In this document: one piece after another, positions 25,243-33,160 of the stretch | Layout of the letters: every line of letters starts with the position of its first letter | Position numbering within the stretch: position 1 is the stretch's first letter | DNA from: an uncultured bacterium | GTDB lineage: Bacteria; Cyanobacteriota; Vampirovibrionia; Gastranaerophilales; Gastranaerophilaceae | Direction of reading: 5' to 3' | NCBI GenBank assembly: GCA_900547585.1 | Contig: URHD01000008.1 | Coordinates: 1-39,844 of the forward strand | DNA length: 39,844 nt | Position numbers and translations under genes: made by a program | The notes under the pieces: model-generated | What the model saw: the letters and a program-made list of their open reading frames with translations, nothing else | Told to the model about the DNA's origin: nothing | Database searches by the model: none

Positions 25243-25977
25243 ATGGAAATTAACCCTAAAATTAAAGAAAAAATCGTGCTGGCACTGGATGTTGATACGG
25301 TTGCACAGGCAAAAGAACTTATCAGCGAATTAAAGGATTATGTCGGTGTTTTTAAGGTCGGATTGCAGTTTTACACGGGAAACGGCAGCGAAGTTTTTGA
25401 ATTTATGAAAAAAATCGGCGCAAAATTCTTTTTTGACGTAAAACTCCTCGACATACCCAACACAGTGAAAAAAGCCTCCGAAAACATCATCAGAAGCGGC
25501 GCAAGTTTCTACAACCTCCACGCTCTCGGGGGTGCCGAAATGATGAGGCAGGCTGTCGAGGGTGCAAATGAAACAGCCCGTGAAATGGGCGTTGAAAAGC
25601 CAGTAATCCTTGCTGTAACGGTGTTAACAAGCATAAATGAAGGGGTTTTGAACAATGAGCTGCAAATTCCACACAAAACTCTCGATTACGTCGGCACACT
25701 CGCAAAACTCGCAAAAGACAGCGGAATGACAGGGGTTGTGGCGTCAAGTTTTGAGGCAAGGAAGATAAAAGAGATTTGCGGAAAGGATTTTAAAGTCCTT
25801 TGCCCGGGAATCCGCCCTGCATGGTCACAAAAAGGCGACCAGAAAAGGCTTGCAACACCGTCTTTTGCAATTAAAGAGGGGGCAGATTATCTGGTAATCG
25901 GACGCGCCGTAACAGCTGCGTCTGACAGGGTTGAGGCGATGGAAAAGATTTATAAAGAAATAGAGGAAGTAATGTAA
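25243..25977 (+). CDS. pyrF: Orotidine 5'-phosphate decarboxylase
   Basis: The enzyme decarboxylates OMP to UMP. The 244-aa product has the catalytic D-x-K-x-x-D array as DVKLLD at 65-70 (Asp65, Lys67, Asp70). Early LALDVDT and late GADYLVIGRAVT form the ends of the barrel. The ATG at 25243 has AGGA 7 nt upstream. An ATG 18 nt earlier lacks one. The stop codon overlaps the carA start in TAATG, so translation is coupled. Confidence 0.95.
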   Translation: MEINPKIKEKIVLALDVDTVAQAKELISELKDYVGVFKVGLQFYTGNGSEVFEFMKKIGAKFFFDVKLLDIPNTVKKASENIIRSGASFYNLHALGGAEMMRQAVEGANETAREMGVEKPVILAVTVLTSINEGVLNNELQIPHKTLDYVGTLAKLAKDSGMTGVVASSFEARKIKEICGKDFKVLCPGIRPAWSQKGDQKRLATPSFAIKEGADYLVIGRAVTAASDRVEAMEKIYKEIEEVM

Positions 25978-27095
25978 TGGCAAAGATTTTACTCCAAAAC
26001 GGAATGTTATTTGAGGGAATTTCAATCGGCGCAGACGGCACAGCTTACGGAGAAATCTGCTTTAACACCTCGATGGCGGGATATCAGGAAATCCTGACCG
26101 ATCCCTCTTACGCAGAGCAGGTAATCGTCATGACCTACCCCGAAATCGGCAATTATGGCATAAATACGGACGATTTTGAAAGCAGCAGGGTGAGCGCACG
26201 CGGTTTTATCATAAAAAATTACTGTGAGCACGAAAGCCACTACAAAAGCTCGATGAATCTTTCGGAATACCTTAAAAAGAACAGTATTGTCGGGATTGCT
26301 GGCATAGATACGCGATATTTGACAATGATTATCAGAGAATCCGGCGTTATGAACTGCGTCGTCACAACAGGCGAAATTACTGACGAAATAAGAGAAAATT
26401 TGAACAATTATTCCATGAGCAAAGATGTCGCGCTTAATGTTTCAAGGCGCCAGACTGATGTTATAAAACAAAAAAACGGCATAAAGCTCGCAGTGATTGA
26501 TGTAGGGATAAAAAAGAGCATAATTGAAAACCTGAAAGCTCTGGGGTGTGAGCTCACGATATTTCCTGGTTTTGTGACAGCAAAAGAAATCCTGAACGGA
26601 AAATTCGACGCGGTTTTCATCTCAAACGGCCCGGGTGACCCGAAAGATGCAACAACAACTATTAATACCGTGAAAAATCTTGTCGGAAAAATCCCGATGT
26701 TCGGGATTTGCCTCGGATATCAGATTTTGTGCATTGTGCTGGGCGCAAAGACTTACAAGCTTAAATACGGGCACCGCGGAGCAAACCACCCCGTTATTAA
26801 TCTTGAAACAAACAAAGTGCTCATAACCTCCCAAAACCACGGTTATGCAACGCTTCTGGAAAGTCTGCCCAAAAATGTAATTCCGACATACAAAAACCTT
26901 GATGACCAGACATTAGAGGGGTTCAAGTGCCCCGAATACAAAATCGAAGCTGTTCAATTCCATCCGGAAGCGGCTCCGGGCCCGACTGATGCGAATTTGA
27001 TTCTTCAAGGCTGGATTGAGGGTTTAAAAAATGAGAAAAAAAACAGAGCAGGTAATTTTTTGAAAAAAATGTTCTGCAATATAGGACAATCTTAA
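25977..27095 (+). CDS. carA: Carbamoyl-phosphate synthase small (glutaminase) subunit
   Basis: CarA hydrolyses glutamine and passes ammonia to CarB. The 372-aa product has the class I amidotransferase triad: Cys245 in GICLGYQ, with His329 and Glu331 in QFHPEAAPGP. The N-terminal CPSase small domain (FNTSMAGYQEILTDPSYA near 29-46) is intact. The start overlaps the pyrF stop. The C-terminus extends about 20 basic residues past the usual end. Carbamoyl phosphate also feeds arginine synthesis, but placement in the pyr operon points to pyrimidine-linked expression. Confidence 0.96.
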   Translation: MAKILLQNGMLFEGISIGADGTAYGEICFNTSMAGYQEILTDPSYAEQVIVMTYPEIGNYGINTDDFESSRVSARGFIIKNYCEHESHYKSSMNLSEYLKKNSIVGIAGIDTRYLTMIIRESGVMNCVVTTGEITDEIRENLNNYSMSKDVALNVSRRQTDVIKQKNGIKLAVIDVGIKKSIIENLKALGCELTIFPGFVTAKEILNGKFDAVFISNGPGDPKDATTTINTVKNLVGKIPMFGICLGYQILCIVLGAKTYKLKYGHRGANHPVINLETNKVLITSQNHGYATLLESLPKNVIPTYKNLDDQTLEGFKCPEYKIEAVQFHPEAAPGPTDANLILQGWIEGLKNEKKNRAGNFLKKMFCNIGQS

Positions 27096-27161
27096 TTCCT
27101 CCCACCCCGCAGCCCATTAAGGACAAGGGTGAAAACAAAAATTAATGAAAGGGATTTTAAA

Positions 27162-30100
27162 ATGCCAAGAAACGAAAATATAAAAAATGTACTCGTAATA
27201 GGCTCGGGGCCAATTGTTATCGGTCAGGCTGCGGAGTTCGATTATGCTGGTGTGCAGGCTTGCAGGGCTTTGAAAGAAGAGGGAGTTCGGGTTGTGCTCG
27301 TGAATTCCAATCCCGCAACGATTATGACTGACGAAAACATCGCAGACAAGGTCTATATTGAACCTCTGACGGTCGAGGCGTTTGAATATATCATCAAAAA
27401 AGAGCGTCCGGACGGGATGATTGCGTCTCTAGGCGGGCAGACAGGGTTAAATCTAGCGGTTTTATTGCATGAAAAAGGCATTTTGGACAAATATAATGTG
27501 AAACTGCTCGGCACAAAAATCGACGCGATTAACAACGCAGAAGACAGAGAGCTTTTCAAAGAATTAATGCTAAAAATCGGCGAACCCGTACCCGAAAGCA
27601 CAACAGTTTCGACCCTTGAGGACGCTCAAAAGTTTGCTGACAAAATCGGTTTCCCGATAATCATCCGTCCTGCGTTCACGCTGGGCGGCACGGGCGGCGG
27701 GATTGCGTCGAATCAACAGGAATTTGAAGAAATTGTCCATTCAGGGCTTTTGAGAAGCCCGATTTCACAGGTTCTTGTGGAAAAAAGCATTGCGGGCTAC
27801 AAAGAGATTGAATACGAGGTTATGCGCGATGCAAACGACACCTGTATCGCCATCTGCAACATGGAAAACATCGACCCTATCGGGATTCACACGGGCGACA
27901 GCTTTGTTGTTGCACCGTCACAAACACTTACAAACAAAGAATACCAAATGCTGCGCACCTCTGCTTTAAAAATCATAAAAGCCCTGAAAATCGAAGGCGG
28001 ATGCAATGTTCAGTACGCACTGGACACAAAAAGCAATCAATATTATGTAATCGAGGTAAATCCGCGCGTGAGTCGTTCTTCAGCGCTTGCCTCCAAAGCA
28101 ACAGGCTATCCGATTGCAAAAGTCACCACAAAAATCGCCATGGGCTATTATTTGCACGAAATTCCGAACGCAATTACCCACAAAACCGTTGCAGCGTTTG
28201 AACCTGCACTGGATTATGTTGTTACAAAAATCCCGAAATGGCCTTTTGACAAATTTGCGCAGGGCGACAGGCTTCTGGGCACAAAAATGAAAGCAACCGG
28301 TGAAATTATGGCAATCGGCCGCACATTTGAAAGCTCGTTCAAAAAAGCCGTAACCTCAATGGAGGACAAAAACACGGGGTTAGTACGCAAAAAATACATG
28401 CAGCTAAGCGACGACGAGTTAAAAGCACTCTTGCATGTTCAGGATGATAGGCGAATTTTCCGCGTTGCAGAAGCTTTGACGCGAAGAATCAGCGTGGATG
28501 AGATTAACCAGATTACAAAAATCGACAAATGGTTTATTTACAAGATTAAAAACCTCGTAGATTTTGAGCAGCGGCTTAAAGGCGAGCTTCTCACGGAAGA
28601 TTTGTATCTGGAGGCAAAGGAAAAAGGTTTTCTTGACACGGAAATCGCGGTATTCGCAAAAAAACGGCTTGCTGATGTCAAAAAGCTCCGTGAAGAATCC
28701 GGAATCAACGCTTCTTTTAAAATTGTTGACACCTGCGCAGCCGAGTTTGAAGCAAAAACGCCTTATTATTACTCGACTTACAATGAAGTTGACGAAAACA
28801 AGGTGAATCCCGACGACAAATCCATTCTCATCCTCGGTTCCGGCCCTATCCGTATAGGGCAGGGGATTGAGTTTGATTATTGCTCCGTTCATGCGGCCTG
28901 GAGCGTCAGAGAAAACGGGTATAAGTCACTTATTGTAAACTCAAACCCCGAAACGCTTTCTACCGATTTTGATGTTGCAGACAAGCTCTATTTTGAACCG
29001 ATGAACATTGAAAACATTATGAACATTATAAAATCCGAAAATCCTGCGGGCGTAATGGTGCAATTTGGCGGTCAAACAGCCATAAATCTCGCCGGCAAGC
29101 TCCATGAGCAGGGCGTAAACATCATCGGAACATCGATTGAATCAATAAATATTGCAGAGGACAGAAAATTATTTGAAAAGTTGCTTCGCGATTTGAACAT
29201 TCCGCAGCCACAGGGGCGCGCGGTCAGAAAAGTTGAAGAAGCGATAAAAGCTTATGAAGAACTGGGATTCCCGCTTCTTGTTCGTCCGTCTTACGTAATT
29301 GGCGGACGCGGAATGCAGGTGGTTTACAACGAAGACGAGCTTTTGACTTATTTTAATTCCGCTTTGAAGTTCTCGGATGAACATCCGGTGCTGATTGACC
29401 AGTATATTGAGGGGCAAGAGGTTGAATTGGACGCAATTTCCGACGGCGCCAATATTTTAATCCCCGGAATCACCGAGCACATTGAGCGCGCAGGGGTTCA
29501 TTCGGGCGACAGCATGGCGATTTACCCCACGCAGAATGTTTCTGAAAGCGTTAAGAACAGGCTCGTTGAATACTGCGAAAAAATCGCGCGTGCGCTCAAA
29601 GTTAAGGGGCTTATGAACATTCAGTTCGTTGTGAAAGACGATGTAGCCTACGTAATCGAGGTGAACCCCAGAGCGTCGCGCACAGTGCCTATTATGAGCA
29701 AAGTGACGGGCATTCCGATGGTCGACATCGGCATAAATGCTTGTTTTGGACGTTCAATTCCGGAACAGGGCTACAGCACGGGGCTTGCGCAAAAAACGTC
29801 GCTTGTTTGCGTAAAAGTTCCTGTATTTTCGTTCCAAAAATTGAATCGTATCGACCCCGCTCTTGCGCCGGAGATGAAGTCAACCGGCGAAGTCCTAGGA
29901 ATTGACACAACTTTTGATAATGCGCTTTTAAAAGGATTTCTTTCTGCCGGTTACATGTTCCCTGAAAGGCGCGGAGATGTGATGTTGTCCCTGAATGACA
30001 ACACAAAGCCCGACGGGATTGAAATCGCAAAATCGTTGGCAGATTTGGGTTATCGAATCGTCGCCACCACGGGAACGCACAATTTCCTGAAAAAATACGG

Positions 30101-30401
30101 CATAAATTCAAAAGAAATCCAAAATTTTGACATAGAAAAGATTCAGGAGCACATGAAAAAGAAACAGCTCTGTTTTGTGATAAACACACCGACCACGAAT
30201 GCGAACTCCGCGCGTGTCGGCTCGGAAAACAGAGGATTTTTAATCCGAACAATCGCTGAAATGTACTCCACTCCGTGTTTTACTTCGACAGACACAGCCA
30301 GCGCGTATCTTCGGGCGCTTAAATATTATGTCAGCAGGCCGGAGCTTACTTATGACAGCATTGATTTTTACAGGAAGAAAAAAACGCTTGCTGAGGTGTG
30401 A
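27162..30401 (+). CDS. carB: Carbamoyl-phosphate synthase large subunit
   Basis: CarB makes carbamoyl phosphate from bicarbonate, ammonia and two ATP. The 1079-aa product has two homologous ATP-grasp halves. The first starts VLVIGSGPIVIGQAAEFDYAG near 11-31. The second repeats it as ILILGSGPIRIGQGIEFDYC near residue 560. The C-terminal MGS-like allosteric domain is last, containing VATTGTHNFLKKYG. The start at 27162 has AAAGGGA 8 nt upstream. An in-frame GTG at 27129 is an alternative. It is separated from carA by 66 bp and ends the operon; the long hairpin at 30427 follows. Confidence 0.97.
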   Translation: MPRNENIKNVLVIGSGPIVIGQAAEFDYAGVQACRALKEEGVRVVLVNSNPATIMTDENIADKVYIEPLTVEAFEYIIKKERPDGMIASLGGQTGLNLAVLLHEKGILDKYNVKLLGTKIDAINNAEDRELFKELMLKIGEPVPESTTVSTLEDAQKFADKIGFPIIIRPAFTLGGTGGGIASNQQEFEEIVHSGLLRSPISQVLVEKSIAGYKEIEYEVMRDANDTCIAICNMENIDPIGIHTGDSFVVAPSQTLTNKEYQMLRTSALKIIKALKIEGGCNVQYALDTKSNQYYVIEVNPRVSRSSALASKATGYPIAKVTTKIAMGYYLHEIPNAITHKTVAAFEPALDYVVTKIPKWPFDKFAQGDRLLGTKMKATGEIMAIGRTFESSFKKAVTSMEDKNTGLVRKKYMQLSDDELKALLHVQDDRRIFRVAEALTRRISVDEINQITKIDKWFIYKIKNLVDFEQRLKGELLTEDLYLEAKEKGFLDTEIAVFAKKRLADVKKLREESGINASFKIVDTCAAEFEAKTPYYYSTYNEVDENKVNPDDKSILILGSGPIRIGQGIEFDYCSVHAAWSVRENGYKSLIVNSNPETLSTDFDVADKLYFEPMNIENIMNIIKSENPAGVMVQFGGQTAINLAGKLHEQGVNIIGTSIESINIAEDRKLFEKLLRDLNIPQPQGRAVRKVEEAIKAYEELGFPLLVRPSYVIGGRGMQVVYNEDELLTYFNSALKFSDEHPVLIDQYIEGQEVELDAISDGANILIPGITEHIERAGVHSGDSMAIYPTQNVSESVKNRLVEYCEKIARALKVKGLMNIQFVVKDDVAYVIEVNPRASRTVPIMSKVTGIPMVDIGINACFGRSIPEQGYSTGLAQKTSLVCVKVPVFSFQKLNRIDPALAPEMKSTGEVLGIDTTFDNALLKGFLSAGYMFPERRGDVMLSLNDNTKPDGIEIAKSLADLGYRIVATTGTHNFLKKYGINSKEIQNFDIEKIQEHMKKKQLCFVINTPTTNANSARVGSENRGFLIRTIAEMYSTPCFTSTDTASAYLRALKYYVSRPELTYDSIDFYRKKKTLAEV

Positions 30402-30426
30402 TTTGGGGAGATTTTTGCAGGAGCGA

Positions 30427-30507
30427 AGAATAGAGTTAGGATATATTTTGGAACCAGAACGGGCTTCGCCGCTTTTAAGGTTCCAAAATATATCCTAACT
30501 CTATTCT
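30427..30507 (-). repeat. Long hairpin with conserved 23-nt loop, element A
   Basis: A perfect 29-bp stem has arms 30427-30455 and 30479-30507, beginning AGAATAGAGTTAGG. The 23-nt loop at 30456-30478 reads GAACGGGCTTCGCC in its core. On the opposite strand this loop is the same as those of elements at 30562 and 32605, so I assign strand minus. The loop can itself fold (GGC-TTC-GCC). No U-run follows. It begins 25 bp after the carB stop. Confidence 0.9.
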
Positions 30508-30561
30508 CCTTTGCAGGTTCCTCCTAAGGTTTGATACGAAAAAAATTAGAATTAACCAACA

Positions 30562-30644
30562 GGAAAACAATAAATATATAAATTTAAGACCTTAAAAGCG
30601 GCGAAGCCCGTTCTGGTCTTAAATTTATATATTTATTGTTTTCC
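30562..30644 (+). repeat. Long hairpin with conserved 23-nt loop, element B
   Basis: A perfect 30-bp stem has arms 30562-30591 and 30615-30644. The loop at 30592-30614 starts TTAAAAGCGGCGAAG and ends CCCGTTCT. It is the exact reverse complement of the element A loop, so the two neighbours are head to head. The stem is A/T rich and mostly different in sequence from element A. No U-run follows; the flank is C rich. It lies between carB and the DUF2085 gene. Confidence 0.9.
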
Positions 30645-30680
30645 GCCTCCCAGCCCCCCCCAAAAAAAAGACACAAAAAA

Positions 30681-30709
30681 TTGAAGAATCCTGATTTTTA
30701 TAGTAAAAT
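30681..30709 (+). promoter_or_regulatory. Candidate promoter of the DUF2085 gene
   Basis: TTGAAG at 30681-30686 and TAAAAT at 30704-30709 are separated by 17 bp, an acceptable housekeeping sigma promoter. A start near 30716 leaves a short 5' leader with AAAGG before the ATG at 30740. Confidence 0.55.
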
Positions 30710-30739
30710 CTGTCCGTCGGATAGAAAAAGGTTGATTTT

Positions 30740-31192
30740 ATGAAAGTTGAAAAGCTCACTTTAAAAGAAATCGTGATAATGGCCGTCACGGCGGCAAGTT
30801 TTTTGATAATCCTCGGCGCGTTGTGCGTTCCGCTCCTCGCATATTACAAAATAGGTTTCACAGAAGGGTTTTATGTCCTTTATCGAAAGCTCTGCCACGG
30901 CCCGATTGCGACATGTTTTTTAATTAACGGTTACGCAATGCCTCTTTGCTCAAGATGTCTCGGGATTTGGACAGGGATTTTTCTTACCTTTGTGCTTTAT
31001 TTTGAAAGGATAAAAATAGGCCATGTGCTTTACATAATTTTCGGGCTCCTAGGGCTTGGCGCGTTTGTGCTGGAGTATTTTAATTTGATTTTTATAAATA
31101 ATTACATTAGACTGTTGGAAGGGCTGTTTATCGGGATTTTTCTGGTCGTTACAATTATGCGTCTTGAAATTAAATTCAAAAAAGGCTATTAA
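30740..31192 (+). CDS. DUF2085 family small membrane protein
   Basis: This 150-aa integral membrane protein has hydrophobic helices near 11-35, 76-87, 94-118 and 122-141. The DUF2085 signature is clear: LCHGPIATCFLINGYAMPLCSRCLGIWTG at 51-79, with Cys52-His53 and the C-x-x-C of Cys70 and Cys73. These are possible metal ligands. The family has no established function. It is monocistronic with its own promoter, separated from carB by two long hairpins. The next gene has its own promoter too. Confidence 0.85.
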   Translation: MKVEKLTLKEIVIMAVTAASFLIILGALCVPLLAYYKIGFTEGFYVLYRKLCHGPIATCFLINGYAMPLCSRCLGIWTGIFLTFVLYFERIKIGHVLYIIFGLLGLGAFVLEYFNLIFINNYIRLLEGLFIGIFLVVTIMRLEIKFKKGY

Positions 31193-31313
31193 TTGTAAAC
31201 AAATGTAACACAGTTGCCATATTAATTTTAATAAAACAACCCTATTATTTAAAAAACAATTTCAATTTTTCCCCCAAATAATACAAAAAATGTAGGCAAA
31301 GCCTCCAAAAACA

Positions 31314-31322
31314 TGCTATAAT
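31314..31322 (+). promoter_or_regulatory. Extended -10 promoter upstream of the HEAT-repeat gene
   Basis: TGCTATAAT is a perfect extended -10 element (TGn plus TATAAT) at 31314-31322. No good -35 is seen, which extended -10 promoters tolerate. It would give an unusually long leader of about 200 nt before the ATG at 31527. That leader contains a 14-bp palindrome TAACAA-AA-TTGTTA at 31424-31437. Confidence 0.5.
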
Positions 31323-31401
31323 ATAAAAACAGAGAAGAATAAGTGTTCTCTATACCCTTTATATAAAAAACACATATTAAAGAAAATAATAAAAAGGTTT
31401 T

Positions 31402-31482
31402 ATGACGACAAACAAAGTTTATGTAACAAAATTGTTAACATTATGCCACAAAAAGTCAATTATTTATAAAACAAATTTTTAA
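31402..31482 (+). CDS. Possible 26-codon upstream reading frame in the HEAT gene leader
   Basis: An ATG at 31402 has AAAAAGG 5 nt upstream and opens a 26-codon frame ending TAA at 31482, 44 nt before the HEAT-repeat gene. The start reads MTTNKVYVTKLL. It spans the TAACAA/TTGTTA palindrome. It could be a leader peptide, or chance in A/T-rich sequence. No family is recognised. Confidence 0.25.
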   Translation: MTTNKVYVTKLLTLCHKKSIIYKTNF

Positions 31483-31526
31483 ATAATAATGTAGGGAAAA
31501 TTTAGGTAATATGTCGGAGGAAAGAC

Positions 31527-32381
31527 ATGACAATTAGTGTGAACTCAAGAAAAAAACAAGCAAAAAAATCATTTGATGAATTGTTAAACGATTTGAGAAC
31601 AAGCAATTCTGAAAAAGTAAGATATAATGCTGCAAGAGTTTTGGGTGAAATTGGCGATTCACAGGCTGTTGAACCGCTTATCGACGTATTAAAAAATGAC
31701 AAAAACGGCTCTGTTCGTTTATATGCAGCCCGCGCACTAGGCGAGCTCGGTGATGTCAGCGCAACTATTCCTCTTATTGAATCATTGAGAGAAGACAGAA
31801 ATGTTGACGTACGTGTTCGTGCTGCCCGTGCACTCGGACGTTTGGGCGGAAAAGAAGTTGTTGAACCGCTTGTAGAAGCTTTAAACGACGAAAACCCGCA
31901 GGTTTGCATCACAGCAACAGACGCTTTAATCGAAATCGGCGATGTTGCGACTGACGCTTTGATGGATTCACTCGATCACGAAAAAGTAAACGTAAGATGC
32001 GACGCAACCAGAGCACTCGGCGAAATCGGAAACCCCAAAGCTGTTGACAAAATCATCACTATGCTGAAAGACGAATGGGTCAACGTTAGAATTTATGCAG
32101 TTACTTCACTGGGCAAACTGAACGATGCAAAAGCTGTTCCTGCATTGATTGAAGTTATGCAGAATGTTAAAGAAAATGATCTGGTCAGAGCCGGCGCAGC
32201 TGCTGCACTCGGCGTATTACGCGACCAGAGAGCGTTGATGCCTTTGCGTGAACTCATTATGGGCGCTGAAGAACTCGGCGAGCTCGAAGATACAGCTTTA
32301 AAATCTTTCAAAAAGATTATGGCTGCTAACTGGCAAGCTATTCCGGGCGCTGCTCCCCAGAAAAAAACAGTTAACGCATAA
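31527..32381 (+). CDS. HEAT-repeat protein (phycobilin-lyase-like HEAT type)
   Basis: The product is 284 aa, with about seven consecutive helical repeats of roughly 31 residues, each with the VRxxAARALGELGD..AVEPLIEAL pattern (from about residue 22 to 250). This is the PBS-lyase HEAT-like type, named from phycobilisome lyases. In a non-photosynthetic organism it is more likely a protein-protein interaction scaffold. There is no signal peptide or membrane segment. GGAGGAAAGAC gives a very strong Shine-Dalgarno sequence, and with the promoter and terminator this suggests a well-expressed single-gene unit. Partner unknown. Confidence 0.88.
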   Translation: MTISVNSRKKQAKKSFDELLNDLRTSNSEKVRYNAARVLGEIGDSQAVEPLIDVLKNDKNGSVRLYAARALGELGDVSATIPLIESLREDRNVDVRVRAARALGRLGGKEVVEPLVEALNDENPQVCITATDALIEIGDVATDALMDSLDHEKVNVRCDATRALGEIGNPKAVDKIITMLKDEWVNVRIYAVTSLGKLNDAKAVPALIEVMQNVKENDLVRAGAAAALGVLRDQRALMPLRELIMGAEELGELEDTALKSFKKIMAANWQAIPGAAPQKKTVNA

Positions 32382-32402
32382 TTCTTAAAAATTTGATTAA
32401 AA

Positions 32403-32428
32403 AAGAGTCCATAAGGGCTCTTTTTTTT
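32403..32428 (+). terminator. Intrinsic terminator after the HEAT-repeat gene
   Basis: An 8-bp stem AAGAGTCC (32403-32410) / GGGCTCTT (32415-32422) with one G-T pair and an ATAA loop is followed by a run of T to 32428. It lies 21 bp after the stop codon. Confidence 0.88.
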
Positions 32429-32467
32429 GCATTTTTGGGGGAGAAATCGGGGCGGAATTGTTGGAAA

Positions 32468-32580
32468 AAGCAGAGAATTAACTTTGAGGTGCTGATTCCT
32501 TCGGCTATGGGTTTTTAAAAACAGTATTTCTTGATTCTTGAAGCCTCCCCCATGAGCACTTCAAAGTTAATTCTCTGCTT
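32468..32580. repeat. Long-armed inverted repeat with 61-nt loop
   Basis: A 26-bp stem has arms 32468-32493 and 32555-32580, with a single G-T wobble position. The arms begin AAGCAGAGAATTAACTTTGA. The 61-nt loop contains CTATGGG, later AGCCTCC, and CCCAT, which can pair with ATGGG. The same CTATGG ... AGCCTCC order occurs in the loop at 16905-17021. No U-run follows the right arm. It lies just after the HEAT-gene terminator and 24 bp before element C. Confidence 0.8.
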
Positions 32581-32604
32581 CTTTTGTAAATCATTTTCCC
32601 AACA

Positions 32605-32687
32605 GCTAACACGTTAATATATGAATTTAGGACCTTAAAAGTGGCGAAGCCCGTTCAGGTTCTAAATTTATATATTAACGTGTTAGC
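32605..32687 (+). repeat. Long hairpin with conserved 23-nt loop, element C
   Basis: A 30-bp stem has arms 32605-32634 and 32658-32687, with two G-T wobbles and no true mismatch. The loop at 32635-32657 starts TTAAAAGTGGCGAAG and ends CCCGTTCA, differing from element B at only two of 23 positions. The loop-proximal 20 bp of the stem resemble element B (17 of 20). One changed position is compensated on the other arm (A-T in B, G-C in C). The outer 10 bp are unrelated. No U-run follows. Confidence 0.9.
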
Positions 32688-32712
32688 GCACTATACAAAT
32701 CAAAGCCTAAAC

Positions 32713-32741
32713 TTGTCATTTAAGCCTGTTCGGGATATAAT
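32713..32741 (+). promoter_or_regulatory. Strong promoter for the FtsB-like gene and ABC permease
   Basis: TTGTCA at 32713-32718 and a perfect TATAAT at 32736-32741 are exactly 17 bp apart. This is the best-matching housekeeping promoter in the window. Transcription would start near 32748, about 30 nt before the TTG start at 32777. Confidence 0.8.
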
Positions 32742-32776
32742 ATCAGGGTGTTTAGAAATTAGGCGGGGCAAATAAA

Positions 32777-33154
32777 TTGGCGGGTTTAATAGAAAAAACG
32801 CAGGAAAAAAACAACAAACGTAAAAACAAAATCCGTTTTTATTATTCATTTTTGACAATTGTTCTGCTTGTCTGCCTTGCCCAAATAGGAATAAGCGCCT
32901 TTAATAACATCACAAAAAGCATAAGCTATCACGGAAAAATCAATAAAATGAAAGAGCTGAACAAACAGGCTTATGCAGAAAATCAGCGGCTAAAAGAGGA
33001 ACTCGAGGATTTTAGCTCAATGAAAAGCCTCGAAGCTATCGCCAGAAACAACCTGAAAATGGCAGGCGAGGACGAGGTTCTCGTTATTATCAACAAACCC
33101 CAGCAGCAAGCACCGTCAGACACAAAAAACAAGAAAAAACCAAAGAAAAAGTAG
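32777..33154 (+). CDS. FtsB/DivIC-like septum formation protein
   Basis: This 125-aa bitopic protein has a basic N-terminus, one membrane helix at about 21-41, and a coiled coil at about 50-75. The family-type C-terminal block is SLEAIARNNLKMAGEDEVLVII near 83-105, followed by a Lys/Pro-rich tail. DivIC/FtsB proteins link with FtsL-type partners and the FtsW-FtsI synthase at the division site. The start is TTG with AGGCGGGG upstream; no earlier ATG exists. It is co-transcribed with an ABC permease 6 bp downstream, while the murE and ftsI-like genes lie 3 kb away on the other strand. Confidence 0.75.
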   Translation: MAGLIEKTQEKNNKRKNKIRFYYSFLTIVLLVCLAQIGISAFNNITKSISYHGKINKMKELNKQAYAENQRLKEELEDFSSMKSLEAIARNNLKMAGEDEVLVIINKPQQQAPSDTKNKKKPKKK

Positions 33155-33160
33155 AGCACA

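Noticed and set aside
30427..30644. Long hairpins read as intrinsic terminators of carB
   Set aside because: No U-run follows either stem in either direction, stems are far longer than needed, and the loops are conserved, which terminators do not require.
31527..32381. Phycocyanin lyase (CpcE/F) function for the HEAT-repeat protein
   Set aside because: The resemblance is to the repeat type only. No phycobiliprotein or photosynthesis gene is in the window, so a chromophore lyase role is not supported.
30427..32687. Long hairpins read as integron attC sites
   Set aside because: attC sites have conserved outer ends and a variable middle, and they flank cassette genes near an integrase. Here the middle is conserved, the arms vary, and no tyrosine recombinase is present.
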